DNA of 18,991 bases from Baffinella frigidus (GCA_026770585.1 MU647297.1:38323-57313), one strand, 5' to 3'. Positions 16,601-18,628 are shown, numbered from the stretch's first letter. Numbers and translations: made by a program. The notes: a model not told the origin generated them from the sequence alone.

Positions 16601-18628
16601 CGGTGTGGAGCCAAGATCGCCACAGCCAGTGAAACATCCACTTTTGCGGTGCAGGCAATGACTTTTGCGGTGCAAGCATCATCAACTTTTGCGGTGCAGG
16701 CAATGATCAATGGCGGCGTGACCCCCTCGAAACTGGTGATTATCGAGGACACGGGTGATTTTTGTCGCGCAGGATGGTACCAAGGGCTAGGCGAGGCCAC
16801 AGAGGGCCGTGCGGGACGAGAGAGCGATAAATAGAGAGAGAGAGCGATCGTGAGTGAGTGAGCGAGCAAGAGAGAGAGAGAGATAGTAAGGGCTGGGCGA
16901 GGCGACGGAGGCTTCGAAGACGGACGGACGCCTACATAGCCGAAAACTTCGAGAGAGAGAGAGCGGGAGAGAGAGCGAGAGAGACATGGAAAGAGAGAGT
17001 CCAAGGGCTGGACGAGGTCACGGAGAGGGAGAGAGAGAGAGAGATAGCGGGAGAGAGCGCGCGAGAGAGAGACAGATACCACGGGCTAGGAGAGGCGACG
17101 GAGGCTTCGAAGACAGACGGGCGCCTACCGAGCTGAGAACTTCGAGAGAGAGGGATAGAGAGATAGAGAGAGAGATAGAGATAGCGCGAGAGAGAGAGAC
17201 AGAGAGAGAGAGAGAGATAGAGAGAGAGCGACAGAAACCAAGGGCTGGGCGAGGCGACGGAGGCTTCGAAGACGGACGGGCGCCTGATGCGGAGGCGGTG
17301 CAACGCCGATCGCGCGTACGTCATATTCCCCTGTACCGAATTGCGTGTAAAGCGACCATAGGAGATTAATTGTGATTAAGATGATCATACGTGGTTAATT
17401 GTGTGTAAGCCAACCATTTGTGGTTCATTGTGTAAGCGGACCATAAGATGTTAATTGTGTGTACGACAGCCATAAGAGCCCCGGCGGCGGTGCAACGCCG
17501 ATCGCGCGTATGTCATGTTCACCTGTACCGATTGTGTGTAGGCCGGCCATACGAGGCCAATTGTGTGTAAGCCGGCCATTGGTGGTTAATTGCGTGTAAG
17601 ACGGCCATAGGAGATGCATTGTGTGTAAGACGGCCATAAGAGGTCGATTGTGTGTAAGCTGACCATAAGAGGTTAATTGTGTGCTAGACGACCATAAGAG
17701 CCCCTTCCCATGTCTCCGTTCCGAGGCGGGGCTCAAGGATCATAGACCTTTGGATCACTCATCTCCGCCTGTCAGATAGATACAGAAGAAGACGCAACCG
17801 CCTCAGAATCACGGGAGAAGGCAAAACCTGGCGAGACGCCATCTTGGCCGCGAGACAGAGGTGCTCCCCCAGGAGGGTCTCGTCTTGCCCGCCCGCGATG
17901 CTCAGGAGCACTGAGTGGATCGAGACGCACGGCTCCACCTAGAGGTGTTCCGGGGATTATTTTGTCAAAATTCACCTAGGGGTGTTGGAGGATTATGTTG
18001 AATGTCAGAACCGGGAGAGCGGGCTAGTGAGGGGATTTCCAAACGGAAGGACCACGAGACGCCTGCGATACACACAAAGCCGGTTCAAGAGAGCCCCCCG
18101 CACGATTGCTGCCTTCACCAAACATTAATCCAACCCCAAATTTCGGCCGTGACGAAAGAAGGATCATGTTGGGTTGCGCGAAGGATATTGTTGGGTTGCG
18201 CCCCCCCCTCGGACTCCAACGCGAGCACCCTGATAATGAGTATTTGGCATCACCTGGCATTACCGCGCCCTAAGGAAGAGTATTTGGGGGACGAGTAATG
18301 ATACCAGGGGCTGGGAGATGCCACGGCCCAATAATATTGGGATGATGGGTGTTTGGCATGCCCAGTGCGAAGTCGTGTTCGAAGGCCGCTTATCGCCGAT
18401 GCCAGCGCTCGAGGATCAATCGCAAAAGTCAACTCCTATGGGCGTGCTGCCAACTTGTGGCGGAATCCAGCGATTTCGCTGGATTCTGCCCTTGCGTCCA
18501 CTTTTGATTGACCCCCATCACGTGTAAAGTAGTGGCGTCACCAGTGCGAAGTCATGCTCGAAGGCCGCGTATCGCCGATGCCAGCGCTTGATGAGCTTGT
18601 TGAGCCCCTCCCCCCCACCGAGCAGCGC
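127..18628 (-). CDS. ATM: ATM/Tel1-like PI3K-related protein kinase gene, 21 exons, partial at both ends
   Basis: A phosphatidylinositol-3-kinase-related serine/threonine kinase of the ATM/Tel1 type, which in characterised eukaryotes senses DNA double-strand breaks with MRE11-RAD50-NBS1 and phosphorylates checkpoint proteins in the nucleus. Twenty-one short minus-strand exons (43-188 nt) chain with consistent phase and no stop. Their peptides follow ATM order: FAT helices, the FRILHLWFEN element, the ISLLLSRLLREDPHDML helix, the AYIELAALD linker, the VRVPT strand, the GGITKPKKI glycine-rich strand, the VVKSED lysine segment, DIGTYK, and the hinge VIPLSANAGVVEWV. The EN after the LW element, the DPHDML helix and the AYI..LA.LD linker favour ATM over ATR, mTOR or DNA-PK. 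Exons end in G in 19 of 21 cases. Donors are GT except two GC; acceptors are all AG. The gene continues past both edges: HEAT repeats upstream; catalytic loop, activation loop and FATC downstream. Boundaries are inferred without transcript data. Confidence 0.88.
204..436. repeat. Degenerate telomere-like repeat filling intron 20
   Basis: About six perfect TTTGGGG-type units (204-250), then decayed TTTAGGG/TTTCAGG variants up to the donor of exon 20. It fills nearly the whole 247-bp intron. The transcript strand is C-rich. Confidence 0.9.
439..486 (-). CDS. ATM: ATM-like exon 20 (kinase hinge, VIPLSANAGVVEWV), GC donor
   Basis: 16 codons (VIPLSANAGVVEWVEQ), phase 0/0. Acceptor CGACAG. The V-x-P-L-S-x-x-x-G-x-x-E-W-V motif is diagnostic of the PIKK hinge region and directly follows exon 19's T-Y-K. 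The exon end AACAG is followed by GCAACC, a GC donor; using the internal GT after EW instead would drop three residues. The spacing to exon 21 (VEWVEQ-AVALG) fits the longer form. Confidence 0.92.
683..815. repeat. Direct duplication inside intron 19 (copy 1)
   Basis: Matches 965-1028 plus 1197-1258 (motifs GGAATCCGG, GGACC..GA..CCCTCTACTT, TCAACACC..C.CGTTCTCTTCCTATGTTCC). In the second copy, element A1 is inserted at the CTACT/TCAACACC point, so this copy gives the empty site. The remainder of 487-1028 shows no other structure I can name. Confidence 0.8.
1029..1196. mobile_element. Foldback (MITE-like) element A1, 168 bp
   Basis: Nearly all inverted repeat: TTAATGGGGTAATGGACTAAA at one end, TTTAGTCCGTTGGCCTATGAA at the other, with TAGGCCTACGG..ATTGCCT inside both arms. 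It is the most diverged of four same-length copies. ACT flanks both sides (2-bp CT if the final A belongs to the element). No coding capacity. Confidence 0.85.
1321..1357 (-). repeat. Donor-side echo of exon 19
   Basis: Repeats the last ~36 bases of exon 19 (1562-1597) with one difference, followed by GTCAGG on the transcript strand in place of GTCTGG. It lies downstream of the exon in intron 19. Confidence 0.88.
1350..1506. mobile_element. Foldback element D, ~157 bp
   Basis: Two ~55-bp arms: GATGAAATCACGATCACGGG / its counterpart, GGCTCCAATTC.GGCCACTTTTGGCG in both, closing with GCCGGC.ACGGACCG. Central loop CGTTTTGGTCAAAACTC. It is inserted next to the exon-19 echo. No relatives recognised elsewhere in the window. 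Confidence 0.82.
1562..1621 (-). CDS. ATM: ATM-like exon 19 (kinase N-lobe)
   Basis: 20 codons (ILLKGDKQCRLRGLDIGTYK), phase 0/0. Acceptor GCGCAG, donor GTCTGG. Leu-Leu, a basic loop, and L-x-I-x-T-Y-K ahead of V-x-P-L-S match the strand before the hinge in ATM. Acceptor-side copies lie upstream near 1733 and 1970; a donor-side copy lies downstream at 1321. Confidence 0.9.
1697..2041 (-). repeat. Two acceptor-side echoes of exon 19
   Basis: Each reads, on the transcript strand, GCGCAG followed by an ATTCTTTTAAAGGGGGACAA-like exon start (junctions near 1733 and 1970). The upstream flank of TTTGGGG-like repeat plus TGCACGACG is shared by 1646-1694 and 1997-2041. Both lie in intron 18, upstream of the exon. 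Confidence 0.85.
2146..2449 (-). repeat. Donor-side echoes of exon 18 and flank
   Basis: The exon's last GTCATGCAG plus a GT recurs at 2404-2412. The intron flank (GGTCCGTGGTACAAATCCG, TCAACTTTGG) occurs at 2164-2193 and 2422-2451. Confidence 0.75.
2268..2372. repeat. Dispersed repeat R, copy 1
   Basis: AAGGCTCATAGACTTTTGTA, CACTCAACTCAAGGCTCAAG, GGACCTGTATCGAGAGTAAT. The same order recurs at 3300-3392 and 9657-9770, with parts at 13052-13105 and 17716-17790. There are no terminal inverted repeats and no coding. It could be an old short interspersed element. Confidence 0.8.
2461..2523 (-). CDS. ATM: ATM-like exon 18 (catalytic lysine segment)
   Basis: 21 codons (VVKSEDPRPDAVTAQLFAVMQ read in two parts: VVKSEDPRPD, AVTAQLFAVMQ). 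Acceptor ACGCAG, donor GTCTTT. It matches the PIKK segment in which a V-K-G lysine is followed by D-L-R-Q-D. The lysine, the acidic pair and the Arg are kept, but Gly, Leu and Gln are replaced by Ser, Pro and Pro. Phases on both sides are 0. Confidence 0.9.
2637..2672 (-). repeat. Acceptor-side echo of exon 18
   Basis: On the transcript strand: CACAG, then GTCGTCAAGAGCGAAGACCC, the start of exon 18 with few changes, then divergence. It lies upstream of the exon in intron 17. The rest of 2540-2850 is AT-rich with ATTATT runs and no gene. Confidence 0.85.
2855..3063. repeat. 97-bp tandem pair inside short inverted ends
   Basis: Two direct copies with period 97 (2857-2953 and 2954-3050; TGGGCTTCGAAGCGAA, AAACAGATGGATGTTGTCT), bounded by CAGTGGGCTTCG and its exact reverse complement. 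97 is not a multiple of three, so this is not a protein repeat. Confidence 0.85.
3065..3236. mobile_element. Foldback element C1, ~172 bp
   Basis: Ends CCACGCAAGAGTGTAGGGC and the reverse complement with one mismatch. The interior carries AGTCAGATCTGACT and CGGAAAGTTGGTACAAATTC. A second copy in the opposite orientation is at 13208-13374. Confidence 0.88.
3300..3395. repeat. Dispersed repeat R, copy 2
   Basis: Closely matches 2268-2372, ending GAGAGTAATAACGAAG. It lies just before a donor-side echo of exon 17. Confidence 0.85.
3406..3442 (-). repeat. Donor-side echo of exon 17 with repeated intron flank
   Basis: On the transcript strand: TTCTACGACAGTGCGAACAA, CCCCTTCACGCAG, then GTTGTC, i.e. 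the end of exon 17 with a donor. The original intron start (GTTGCCATTCCCCATTGGGG) is seen at 3558-3603 and again at 3252-3297. 3443-3540 is CT-rich. Confidence 0.85.
3606..3743. mobile_element. Foldback element B1, 138 bp, at the exon 17 donor
   Basis: Arms TTATCAGGGAAACCTATTTT / reverse of TTATCCGGGGAATCCTATTT, then TTACTACACAAAT in both. It is flanked by a clean 4-bp duplication AACC (3602-3605, 3744-3747), which is GGTT on the transcript. Same family as 12661-12804. Confidence 0.93.
3747..3908 (-). CDS. ATM: ATM-like exon 17 (kinase N-lobe, glycine-rich strand)
   Basis: 54 codons, phase 0/0. Acceptor GTTTCAG, donor GTTTTA. The peptide ends with CRFVYPGGITKPKKITCYDS and NNAFMQ. The GG-(I/V)-x-x-P-K-x-I strand followed by a Cys/Ser-Asp turn is the nucleotide-pocket strand of PIKKs. 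The donor G-T-T is part of a 4-bp target duplication of MITE B1, which therefore begins three bases inside the intron. An internal AG (GGCAG before CGGAAC) could be an alternative acceptor but breaks phase with exon 16. Confidence 0.88.
4185..4227 (-). repeat. Echo of exon 16
   Basis: GGCGGCACCCAGCTGC..CCCCCTTCATGCCCC resembles exon 16 (GGTCGGCACGCGCACCACCC, CCTTTTCGCCCC), in the downstream intron. The rest of intron 16 (3909-4421) holds a 13-G run at 4347 and a small hairpin near 4093-4113. Confidence 0.6.
4422..4464 (-). CDS. ATM: ATM-like exon 16 (VRVPT strand before kinase N-lobe)
   Basis: One base plus 14 codons (AITWGEKGVVRVPT). Acceptor TGGCAG, donor GTGCCC. The V-V-x-V-P-T strand is the usual entry to the PIKK kinase domain. 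A second in-phase donor 36 bases later (ACG then GTTTCG, ending at 4386) would add PADSPLFASAT. The earlier one is preferred because VPT then joins exon 17 with spacing like ATM. Confidence 0.66.
4500..4552. mobile_element. Half of a B-family element
   Basis: GCGGGGAAACTTACTTTTCC, CCAATGAAAATTAATAC resembles one arm of elements B1/B2; no second arm is found. The rest of intron 15 (4553-5032) shows nothing else I recognise. Confidence 0.55.
5033..5082 (-). CDS. ATM: ATM-like exon 15 (pre-kinase linker)
   Basis: 16 codons plus AG (NPEWRVGDSGDITPLL). Acceptor AAGCAG, donor GTACCC. A Trp followed by a loop and D-I-x-P-L sits where ATM has W-x-x-x-x-x-x-I-x-x-x-x-P-I. The two trailing bases complete an Arg with exon 16's first base. 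It is the least conserved exon; phase agreement on both sides is the main support. Confidence 0.62.
5095..5186. repeat. CAGATC microsatellite
   Basis: CCAGAT units and two CAGATCCAGAATCGAT boxes, just upstream of exon 15 on the transcript. Confidence 0.85.
5301..5363. repeat. 21-bp tandem repeat, three copies
   Basis: CACAAAGCAAATCAAATTGA plus one base, three copies with two substitutions, in intron 14. The plus-strand frame reads HKANQI(D/E) repeats but has no gene context. Confidence 0.95.
5398..5440. repeat. Telomere-like repeat at the exon 14 donor
   Basis: Six TTTGG(G/A)G-type units beginning 10 bases inside intron 14 on the transcript strand. Confidence 0.8.
5450..5500 (-). CDS. ATM: ATM-like exon 14 (AYIELAALD linker)
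   Basis: 17 codons (ILVRAYIELAALDIKNK), phase 0/0. Acceptor GCACAG, donor GTCGCC. The D/R-A-Y-I-x-L-A-x-L-D motif is characteristic of the ATM linker between FAT and kinase. The downstream intron begins in degenerate TTTGGG-type repeat within a few bases of the donor. Confidence 0.9.
5656..5732. repeat. Tandem repeat GCAGTAGGCTTGGGATTTAA
   Basis: Three units of 20, 29 and 28 bp, differing by internal TAGGCTTGG duplication. Intron 13. Between here and 5933 I see no further structure. Confidence 0.93.
5933..6100. mobile_element. Foldback element A2, 168 bp
   Basis: Perfect ends TTAATAGGGTAACGGCCTGA and the reverse complement. Arms carry TAGGCCTACGG.ATTGCCTAG and GACCTCCTACCGTAGGCCGA. Flanks read ACC on both sides (CC if the last A is element). 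The loop is in the opposite orientation to A3 and A4. Confidence 0.95.
6164..6319. mobile_element. Foldback element F1, ~156 bp
   Basis: Arms CTACACGGTGGACTACGAAC..TTTCATCAA and the reverse of CCACACGGTGGGCTACGAAT..TTTCATTAG. The interior has two TCTGGTGCAAGTTGGTCA copies. Related ends occur at 15472-15610. Confidence 0.7.
6361..6487. mobile_element. Possible foldback, ~127 bp
   Basis: CGAGTATTCATAATGAATGC at one end and its reverse complement with three mismatches at the other. Weaker pairing inside. No second copy. Confidence 0.5.
6524..6860 (-). repeat. Donor-side echo of exon 13 and duplicated intron flank
   Basis: On the transcript, CAGCACACGCAAACCGTCAA, GCAGCTCCAG, then GTCTCC (junction at 6830) repeats the end of exon 13. 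The G-rich flank CTCGCAGATGGTATGTGGGG at 6550 matches 7335-7355 after the exon. The AGCAGTGTCAGGAAGTTCTC block at 6782 also matches 6112. Confidence 0.75.
6861..7023. mobile_element. Foldback element E, ~163 bp
   Basis: Outer arms ATGCAAAAAGCGAACGCCAG / reverse of ATGGCACAAGCCAACGCCAG. Inner arms GCCTACGGTAGGAGCCCCCC..TCCTACGAC, also paired. The loop has TTTTAAAAACC. The right end is followed by a second GCTGGCGTTGGCTTGTG copy. The inner box resembles family A (CCTACGGTAGG). Confidence 0.8.
7125..7163 (-). repeat. Donor-side echo of exon 13 (nearer copy)
   Basis: On the transcript: CCGCAGCACATGCAAATCGT, CAAGCAGAGAGAG, then GTATCC. It matches the last ~35 bases of exon 13 with the donor. Lies downstream of the exon in intron 13. 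Confidence 0.85.
7380..7460 (-). CDS. ATM: ATM-like exon 13 (FAT-kinase linker helix)
   Basis: 27 codons, phase 0/0. Acceptor GCTGCAG, donor GTCGCG. The peptide AAQQLIKELQASPQHTQIVQ corresponds to the A-x-x-(I/L)-I helix before the kinase, and joins exon 14 as ...QQTE-ILVRAYIELA. Its last ~35 bases with the donor are copied twice downstream, near 7125 and 6830. The exon start is chosen for acceptor quality; the frame is open further upstream. Confidence 0.85.
7491..7990. other. Intron 12 content
   Basis: No gene. Holds a block at 7491-7540 (GGGCCACCTTTCCGTTACCG) also found at 15885-15930, a short imperfect inverted pair near 7541-7600 (CCCCTACGG / CGTAGGGG), and a (GA)n run at 7860-7888. Confidence 0.6.
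8041..8220. repeat. Direct repeat in intron 12
   Basis: GGGGCCGGACTGATTGAGTA..TGTGTGGAAGGTAGGTATG (8067-8105) recurs as GGGGCCGGCCGAAGGAGTAT..GTGTGGAGGGTAAGTATG (8154-8192). Flanked by ACCCTAACACA and its reverse TGTGTTAGGGT, so the pair sits in an inverted frame. Confidence 0.75.
8231..8275 (-). CDS. ATM: ATM-like exon 12 (FAT-kinase linker)
   Basis: 15 codons (MFAARNDDKGGGANK), phase 0/0. Acceptor GTGCAG, donor GTATAC. The hydrophobic start followed by A-x-N-D matches the residues after the DPHHTLF-like element in ATM, ahead of a variable basic loop. It is short and low in information, so the call rests on position, phase and splice sites. Some ATM loop residues expected before exon 13 are absent. 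Confidence 0.7.
8354..8520. mobile_element. Foldback element A3, 167 bp
   Basis: Ends TTCATAGGCAGCGGCCTGAA and reverse of TTAATAGGGTAACGGCCTGA, with the same arms and loop (GAGGGATCCTAGGACCAAAA) as A4. No clear target duplication. Intron 11. Confidence 0.93.
8696..8866. mobile_element. Foldback element G, ~171 bp
   Basis: Arms of ~75 bp: GAGCGCTGTGCAGAGAAGTT, GGCCAC.GAAAAA, GGAGCCATTTTGTC, TTTTGAGAAATT, pairing with few mismatches around a ~10-base loop. Single copy in the window. Confidence 0.9.
8889..8968 (-). repeat. Tandem GCTAGCCGCAA units at the exon 11 donor side
   Basis: Three 23-31-bp units (GCTAGCCGCAATCAGAT, GCTAGCCGCAATTGGAT, GCTCGCCGCAAGTAGAT). GATC(T/C)GGGGCGGTA from the donor region recurs at 8684-8697. 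Confidence 0.75.
8974..9081 (-). CDS. ATM: ATM-like exon 11 (end of FAT domain)
   Basis: 36 codons, phase 0/0. Acceptor ACCAG, donor GTACCG. The peptide VVSRLDESKASSDFQRAISL runs into LLSRLLREDPHDMLLH. This aligns without a gap to the ATM helices ending in the (I/L)SR....DHPHHTLF-like element, one of the best ATM-specific matches in the window. Five echo copies of its first ~25 bases precede it at 9145-9812. Confidence 0.93.
9469..9653. mobile_element. Foldback element H, ~185 bp
   Basis: Ends TGCAAAAAACCTACGTTAAC and reverse of TGCAAAAAGCTTACGTTAAC. The arms are short (~25 bp) and the interior is partly self-complementary (GGCTTTAAAAG..CTTTTAAAATAG). It is inserted next to the fourth exon-11 echo. 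Confidence 0.75.
9657..9770. repeat. Dispersed repeat R, copy 3
   Basis: CACTCAACTCAAGGCTTAAG, then GGGCATATCTAGGACATGTA, TCGAGAGTAATGG. More diverged than copies 1 and 2. It carries the box that is amplified at 11133. Confidence 0.78.
10219..10290 (-). CDS. ATM: ATM-like exon 10 (FAT domain)
   Basis: 24 codons, phase 0/0. Acceptor CCGTAG, donor GTGCCT. The peptide SKVMLEELQKLQQVRPFLFV then ARQ fits the FAT segment where a helix is followed by a hydrophobic FL and joins exon 11's VVSRL. Five copies of its start lie in the upstream intron; only this copy continues through the FLFVARQ part to a donor. Confidence 0.86.
10500..10577. repeat. Decayed telomere-like repeat (intron 9, block 1)
   Basis: GGGTTTAACATTCAAGGTTT, AGAGTTTAGGGTTTAGGATG. 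A second block of the same kind is at 10752-10845. Confidence 0.8.
10752..10845. repeat. Decayed telomere-like repeat (intron 9, block 2)
   Basis: GGGTTCAAGGTTTGCGATTT through TAGGGTTTAGGATTTAGG. It lies between two exon-10 echoes. Confidence 0.8.
11133..11282. repeat. 25-bp minisatellite, six copies
   Basis: Unit TATCTAGAACCGGTTTCGAT plus AGTAA; six head-to-tail copies with changes only in the last bases and one first base. It contains the palindromes TCTAGA and ACCGGT. Its unit matches the GTATCGAGAGTAAT box of dispersed repeat R. Confidence 0.97.
11405..11474 (-). CDS. ATM: ATM-like exon 9 (FAT domain, FR-x-LHLWFEN element)
   Basis: One base plus 23 codons. Acceptor ACCAG, donor GTCATG. 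The peptide YQACVFRILHLWFENCDDEA carries the highly conserved FAT element R-x-x-x-L-W-x-(E/D)-N. Glu-Asn after LW-x is the ATM form, where ATR and mTOR have Asp-Tyr. The exon starts with the same bases (GTACC) with which the preceding intron begins, giving a short direct repeat across the intron. Confidence 0.9.
11478..11880. repeat. Telomere-like repeat making up intron 8
   Basis: TTTGGGG units (11520-11562), then TTTAGGG with GTGTAGGG and TTCAGGG variants, right up to both splice sites. One 24-bp echo of the exon 8 end (GTACCGTCCCTCGCCCGAGG) is embedded at 11789-11812. Confidence 0.95.
11886..11966 (-). CDS. ATM: ATM-like exon 8 (FAT domain)
   Basis: One base, 26 codons, two bases. Acceptor TCAG, donor GTACCC. 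The peptide NRIVFLKDALRYYVQSINLS then SGEG matches the R-x-x-F-L-x-x-A-x-x-Y helix and S-G-E turn of ATM. Five tandem copies of its start lie upstream, and the last ~20 bases are copied downstream near 11790. The donor opens directly into a telomere-like repeat array. Confidence 0.9.
11984..12330 (-). repeat. Five acceptor-side echoes of exon 8
   Basis: Units of the form CTTTCAGAAACACGATCCGG, TTGCTCAACCTG (plus strand), with junctions at 12010, 12055, 12098, 12220 and 12310 (true 11966). The first three are 43-45 bp apart. Between them lies CACACACGAGC. Some keep CAG at the junction. Confidence 0.9.
12474..12603. mobile_element. Foldback element, ~130 bp (intron 7)
   Basis: TAGGGTGGACGCTCAGATTC, CGGCATAACCTTATTTCG pairs with AGGGTAGACACCCTAATTCC, GGCATCGCCCTAACTATTTC on the other strand. 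No second copy. Confidence 0.7.
12661..12804. mobile_element. Foldback element B2, 144 bp
   Basis: Arms TTATCCGGGAAACC / TTATCCGGGGAAACCTGTTT, then TTTCTTTC, GCAACG, TTACT.CA in both. Clean 4-bp duplication GTGT at 12657-12660 and 12805-12808. Same family as B1. Confidence 0.95.
12929..13005 (-). CDS. ATM: ATM-like exon 7 (FAT domain, charged helix)
   Basis: 25 codons plus AG, completed to Arg by exon 8. Acceptor GTGCAG, donor GTACGG. The peptide REKDKMKTRMKHVKERREEH is a highly charged helix in the place where ATM has its R-x-K-E-x-x-x-L-R-E-H helix. About 20 residues expected before exon 8 (the L-x-x-D-E segment) are not found, so a small exon may be missed in the 962-bp intron or the loop may be short. 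Phases of exons 7 and 8 match directly. Confidence 0.85.
13052..13110. repeat. Dispersed repeat R, partial
   Basis: GTTTGGATCACTCATCTCCA, GGCTTGAGAGTGATAATGAA, GAAGAGG. GGATCACTCATCTCC is also at 17751-17765. Confidence 0.6.
13208..13374. mobile_element. Foldback element C2, ~167 bp
   Basis: Opposite-orientation copy of C1: ACGCAAGAGTGTAGGGCTGA at one end, CAGATCTGACTATTT inside, TCTACACTCTTGCGTGG at the other. It lies in intron 6. Confidence 0.9.
13546..13598. repeat. Telomere-like repeat in reverse orientation
   Basis: AACGCTAAACGCTAAACGCT then AACCCTGAACCCTAAACCCT. Unlike every other block in the window, the G-rich strand here is the transcript strand. Confidence 0.85.
13650..13694. repeat. 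(GA)n microsatellite
   Basis: About 20 uninterrupted GA units after GCGAGC. Confidence 0.97.
13959..14069 (-). CDS. ATM: ATM-like exon 6 (FAT domain)
   Basis: 37 codons, phase 0/0. Acceptor CTGGCAG, donor GTGACC. The peptide AKALLHLATFLDEMYSFDKE followed by a Gln-rich helix (IAEQEQLLSFQEK) matches the A-x-L-x-L-A-x-F-x-D-x-x-Y helix of ATM. Five partial copies of its first ~35 bases with the acceptor lie upstream (14134-14955), and three copies of its last bases with a donor lie downstream. Only this copy is complete, which is why it is called the exon. Confidence 0.93.
14134..14955 (-). repeat. Five acceptor-side echoes of exon 6
   Basis: AACGTCGCCAGGTGCAAGAG, TGCCTTGGC, then CTGCC (plus strand), with junctions at 14179, 14299, 14446, 14628 and 14955 (true 14069). 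Between copies, CAGTTTCCTTCAGTGTAAAG boxes recur. The outermost copy is cut in two by element A4. Confidence 0.93.
14769..14936. mobile_element. Foldback element A4, 168 bp, splitting an exon 6 echo
   Basis: Ends TTCATAGGCTAACGGCCTGA and reverse of TTAATAAGGTCACGGCCTGA; nearly identical to A3. Removing it and one AGG (or GG) restores GCCAGGTGCAAGAG, matching the other echoes. Confidence 0.95.
15130..15225. repeat. AT-rich trinucleotide-like tract
   Basis: AATAATGATG / GATGATAA / TTAGTAATGATG runs immediately inside the GC donor of exon 5. Confidence 0.85.
15231..15418 (-). CDS. ATM: ATM-like exon 5 (FAT domain core), GC donor
   Basis: Two bases plus 62 codons, the longest exon seen. Acceptor GTGACAG, exon end CCCAG, then GCAAGC, so the intron starts with GC rather than GT. 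The peptide includes LWSRVLALSARWLAQSRSEG and IRNRLETCVKVCGN. The W-L-A-x-(S/T)-R-x-E element followed by a second helix is the most recognisable piece of the ATM FAT domain. The reading frame continues 4 codons into the intron before losing similarity, and the next exon (AKALLHLATF) joins in phase, so GC splicing is the simplest reading. Confidence 0.92.
15472..15610. mobile_element. Foldback element F2, ~139 bp (weak)
   Basis: CCACATAGTGGGCTTCGAGG pairs imperfectly with reverse of CCACACGGTGGACTACGAAC. The right arm matches F1's arm closely (GAAAGGTTCGTAGTCCACCG). Confidence 0.55.
15611..16185. other. Intron 4 content
   Basis: No gene. CCACAAAGCGGGCTACGAGG at 15853 resembles the F-family end. 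GGGCCGACTTCCGTTACCTT at 15892 matches 7497. A perfect 9-bp-stem hairpin (TTTCGACCG..CGGTCGAAA) lies at 16054-16077. Confidence 0.6.
16186..16274 (-). CDS. ATM: ATM-like exon 4 (FAT domain)
   Basis: One base, 29 codons, one base. Acceptor GGGCAG, donor GTATGT, one of the few donors near the usual consensus. The peptide VREAKTLWMDRQQDKAVGLL is a typical FAT helix pair (E-A-x-x-x-W then A-x-x-L-L), matching the segment just before the WLAETR-like helix in ATM. The single trailing base joins exon 5's leading GG to make Gly, which fixes exon 5's start. One acceptor-side copy lies upstream at 16343-16384. Confidence 0.9.
16343..16384 (-). repeat. Acceptor-side echo of exon 4
   Basis: On the transcript: GGGCACAG, TTCGGTGCGTGAAGCCAAGC, CGCTCCGGATG, i.e. 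the start of exon 4 with changes. Upstream of the exon in intron 3. Confidence 0.85.
16591..16712. repeat. TTTTGCGGTGCAGGCAATGA short tandem repeat
   Basis: Three close units (16643-16712) and a fourth TTTTGCGGTGTGGAG at 16594. Intron 3. 16412-16590 shows nothing I recognise. Confidence 0.85.
16781..17145 (-). repeat. Four donor-side echoes of exon 3 between GA tracts
   Basis: CAAGGGCTGGGCGAGGCGAC, GGAGGCTTCGAAGACGGACG (plus strand) starting at 16781, 16887, 17002 and 17080, separated by (GA)n tracts. The transcript form ends ...CCCTTG then GTACCA or GTATCT in two. Another GA tract at 17141-17236 abuts the true donor. Confidence 0.9.
17239..17330 (-). CDS. ATM: ATM-like exon 3 (FAT domain)
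   Basis: 30 codons plus TG, completed to Trp by exon 4. Acceptor GTACAG, donor GTTTCT. The peptide includes MTYARSALHRLRIRRPSVFE; the spliced junction reads SPSPW-LVREAKTLW, which fits the W-then-helix-then-W pattern of ATM. Its 3' half is copied at least four times in the downstream intron, so genomic reads here could be mis-assigned to echoes. The full-length copy used here is the only one with both a good acceptor and matching phases. Confidence 0.8.
17339..17702. repeat. ~30-bp minisatellite in two blocks around an exon 3 echo
   Basis: Unit like AATTGTGTGTAAGACGGCCA, TAAGAGGTT; roughly four to five copies in 17339-17481 and six in 17532-17702. Between them 17482-17531 repeats the start and acceptor of exon 3 (GGTGCAACGCCGATCGCGCG), so exon start plus satellite appears duplicated as a block. 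Confidence 0.88.
17716..17790. repeat. Dispersed repeat R, partial
   Basis: GGCTCAAGGATCATAGACCT, TTGGATCACTCATCTCC, then AGATACAGAAGAAGACG. It corresponds to the middle of 2268-2372. Confidence 0.65.
17828..17938 (-). CDS. ATM: ATM-like exon 2 (FAT domain)
   Basis: 37 codons, phase 0/0, acceptor CTCTAG, donor GTTTTG. The peptide begins VEPCVSIHSVLLSIAGG and ends LAAKMASRQ. The EP followed by an amphipathic helix, a short loop and a second helix agrees in spacing with the FAT helices after the DF.F.EP element of ATM. It joins exon 1 as ...HDFAL-VEP..., as expected. Helix content and lack of a stop support coding; no motif is catalytic here. Confidence 0.85.
17939..17998 (-). repeat. Acceptor-side duplication at exon 2
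   Basis: CACCTAGAGGTGTTCCGGGG, ATTATTTTG and CACCTAGGGGTGTTGGAGGA, TTATGTTG, 37 bp apart; each contains CTAG|GTG on the transcript. Confidence 0.8.
18303..18420 (-). repeat. Echoes in intron 1: exon 1 end, and a stray exon 3-end box
   Basis: 18361-18415 repeats the end of exon 1 (CGCTGGCATCGGCGATAAGC, with a TAA in the equivalent frame). 18303-18330 (CAGGGGCTGGGAGATGCCAC) resembles the exon 3 donor box but lies upstream of that exon. The rest of intron 1 (18421-18541) is unremarkable. Confidence 0.75.
18542..18628 (-). CDS. ATM: ATM-like exon 1 of window (FAT domain start)
   Basis: 29 codons, phase 0 at both ends. It follows an acceptor ending CTGCAG and precedes donor GTGACG. The peptide includes LIKRWHRRYAAFEHDFAL, which matches the W-containing helix of ATM ahead of the FQEP-like element and runs into exon 2 (VEP...) with no gap. 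A GGGGEG stretch near its start is rich in G runs, like the flanking intron. A degraded copy of its end lies downstream at 18361-18420, with a stop in the equivalent frame. Copies of its start lie upstream near 18975. Confidence 0.8.

Noticed and set aside
16858-17369. Glu/Arg-rich plus-strand frames over the GA tracts
   Set aside because: They are low-complexity translations of (GA)n with no stop codons by composition.
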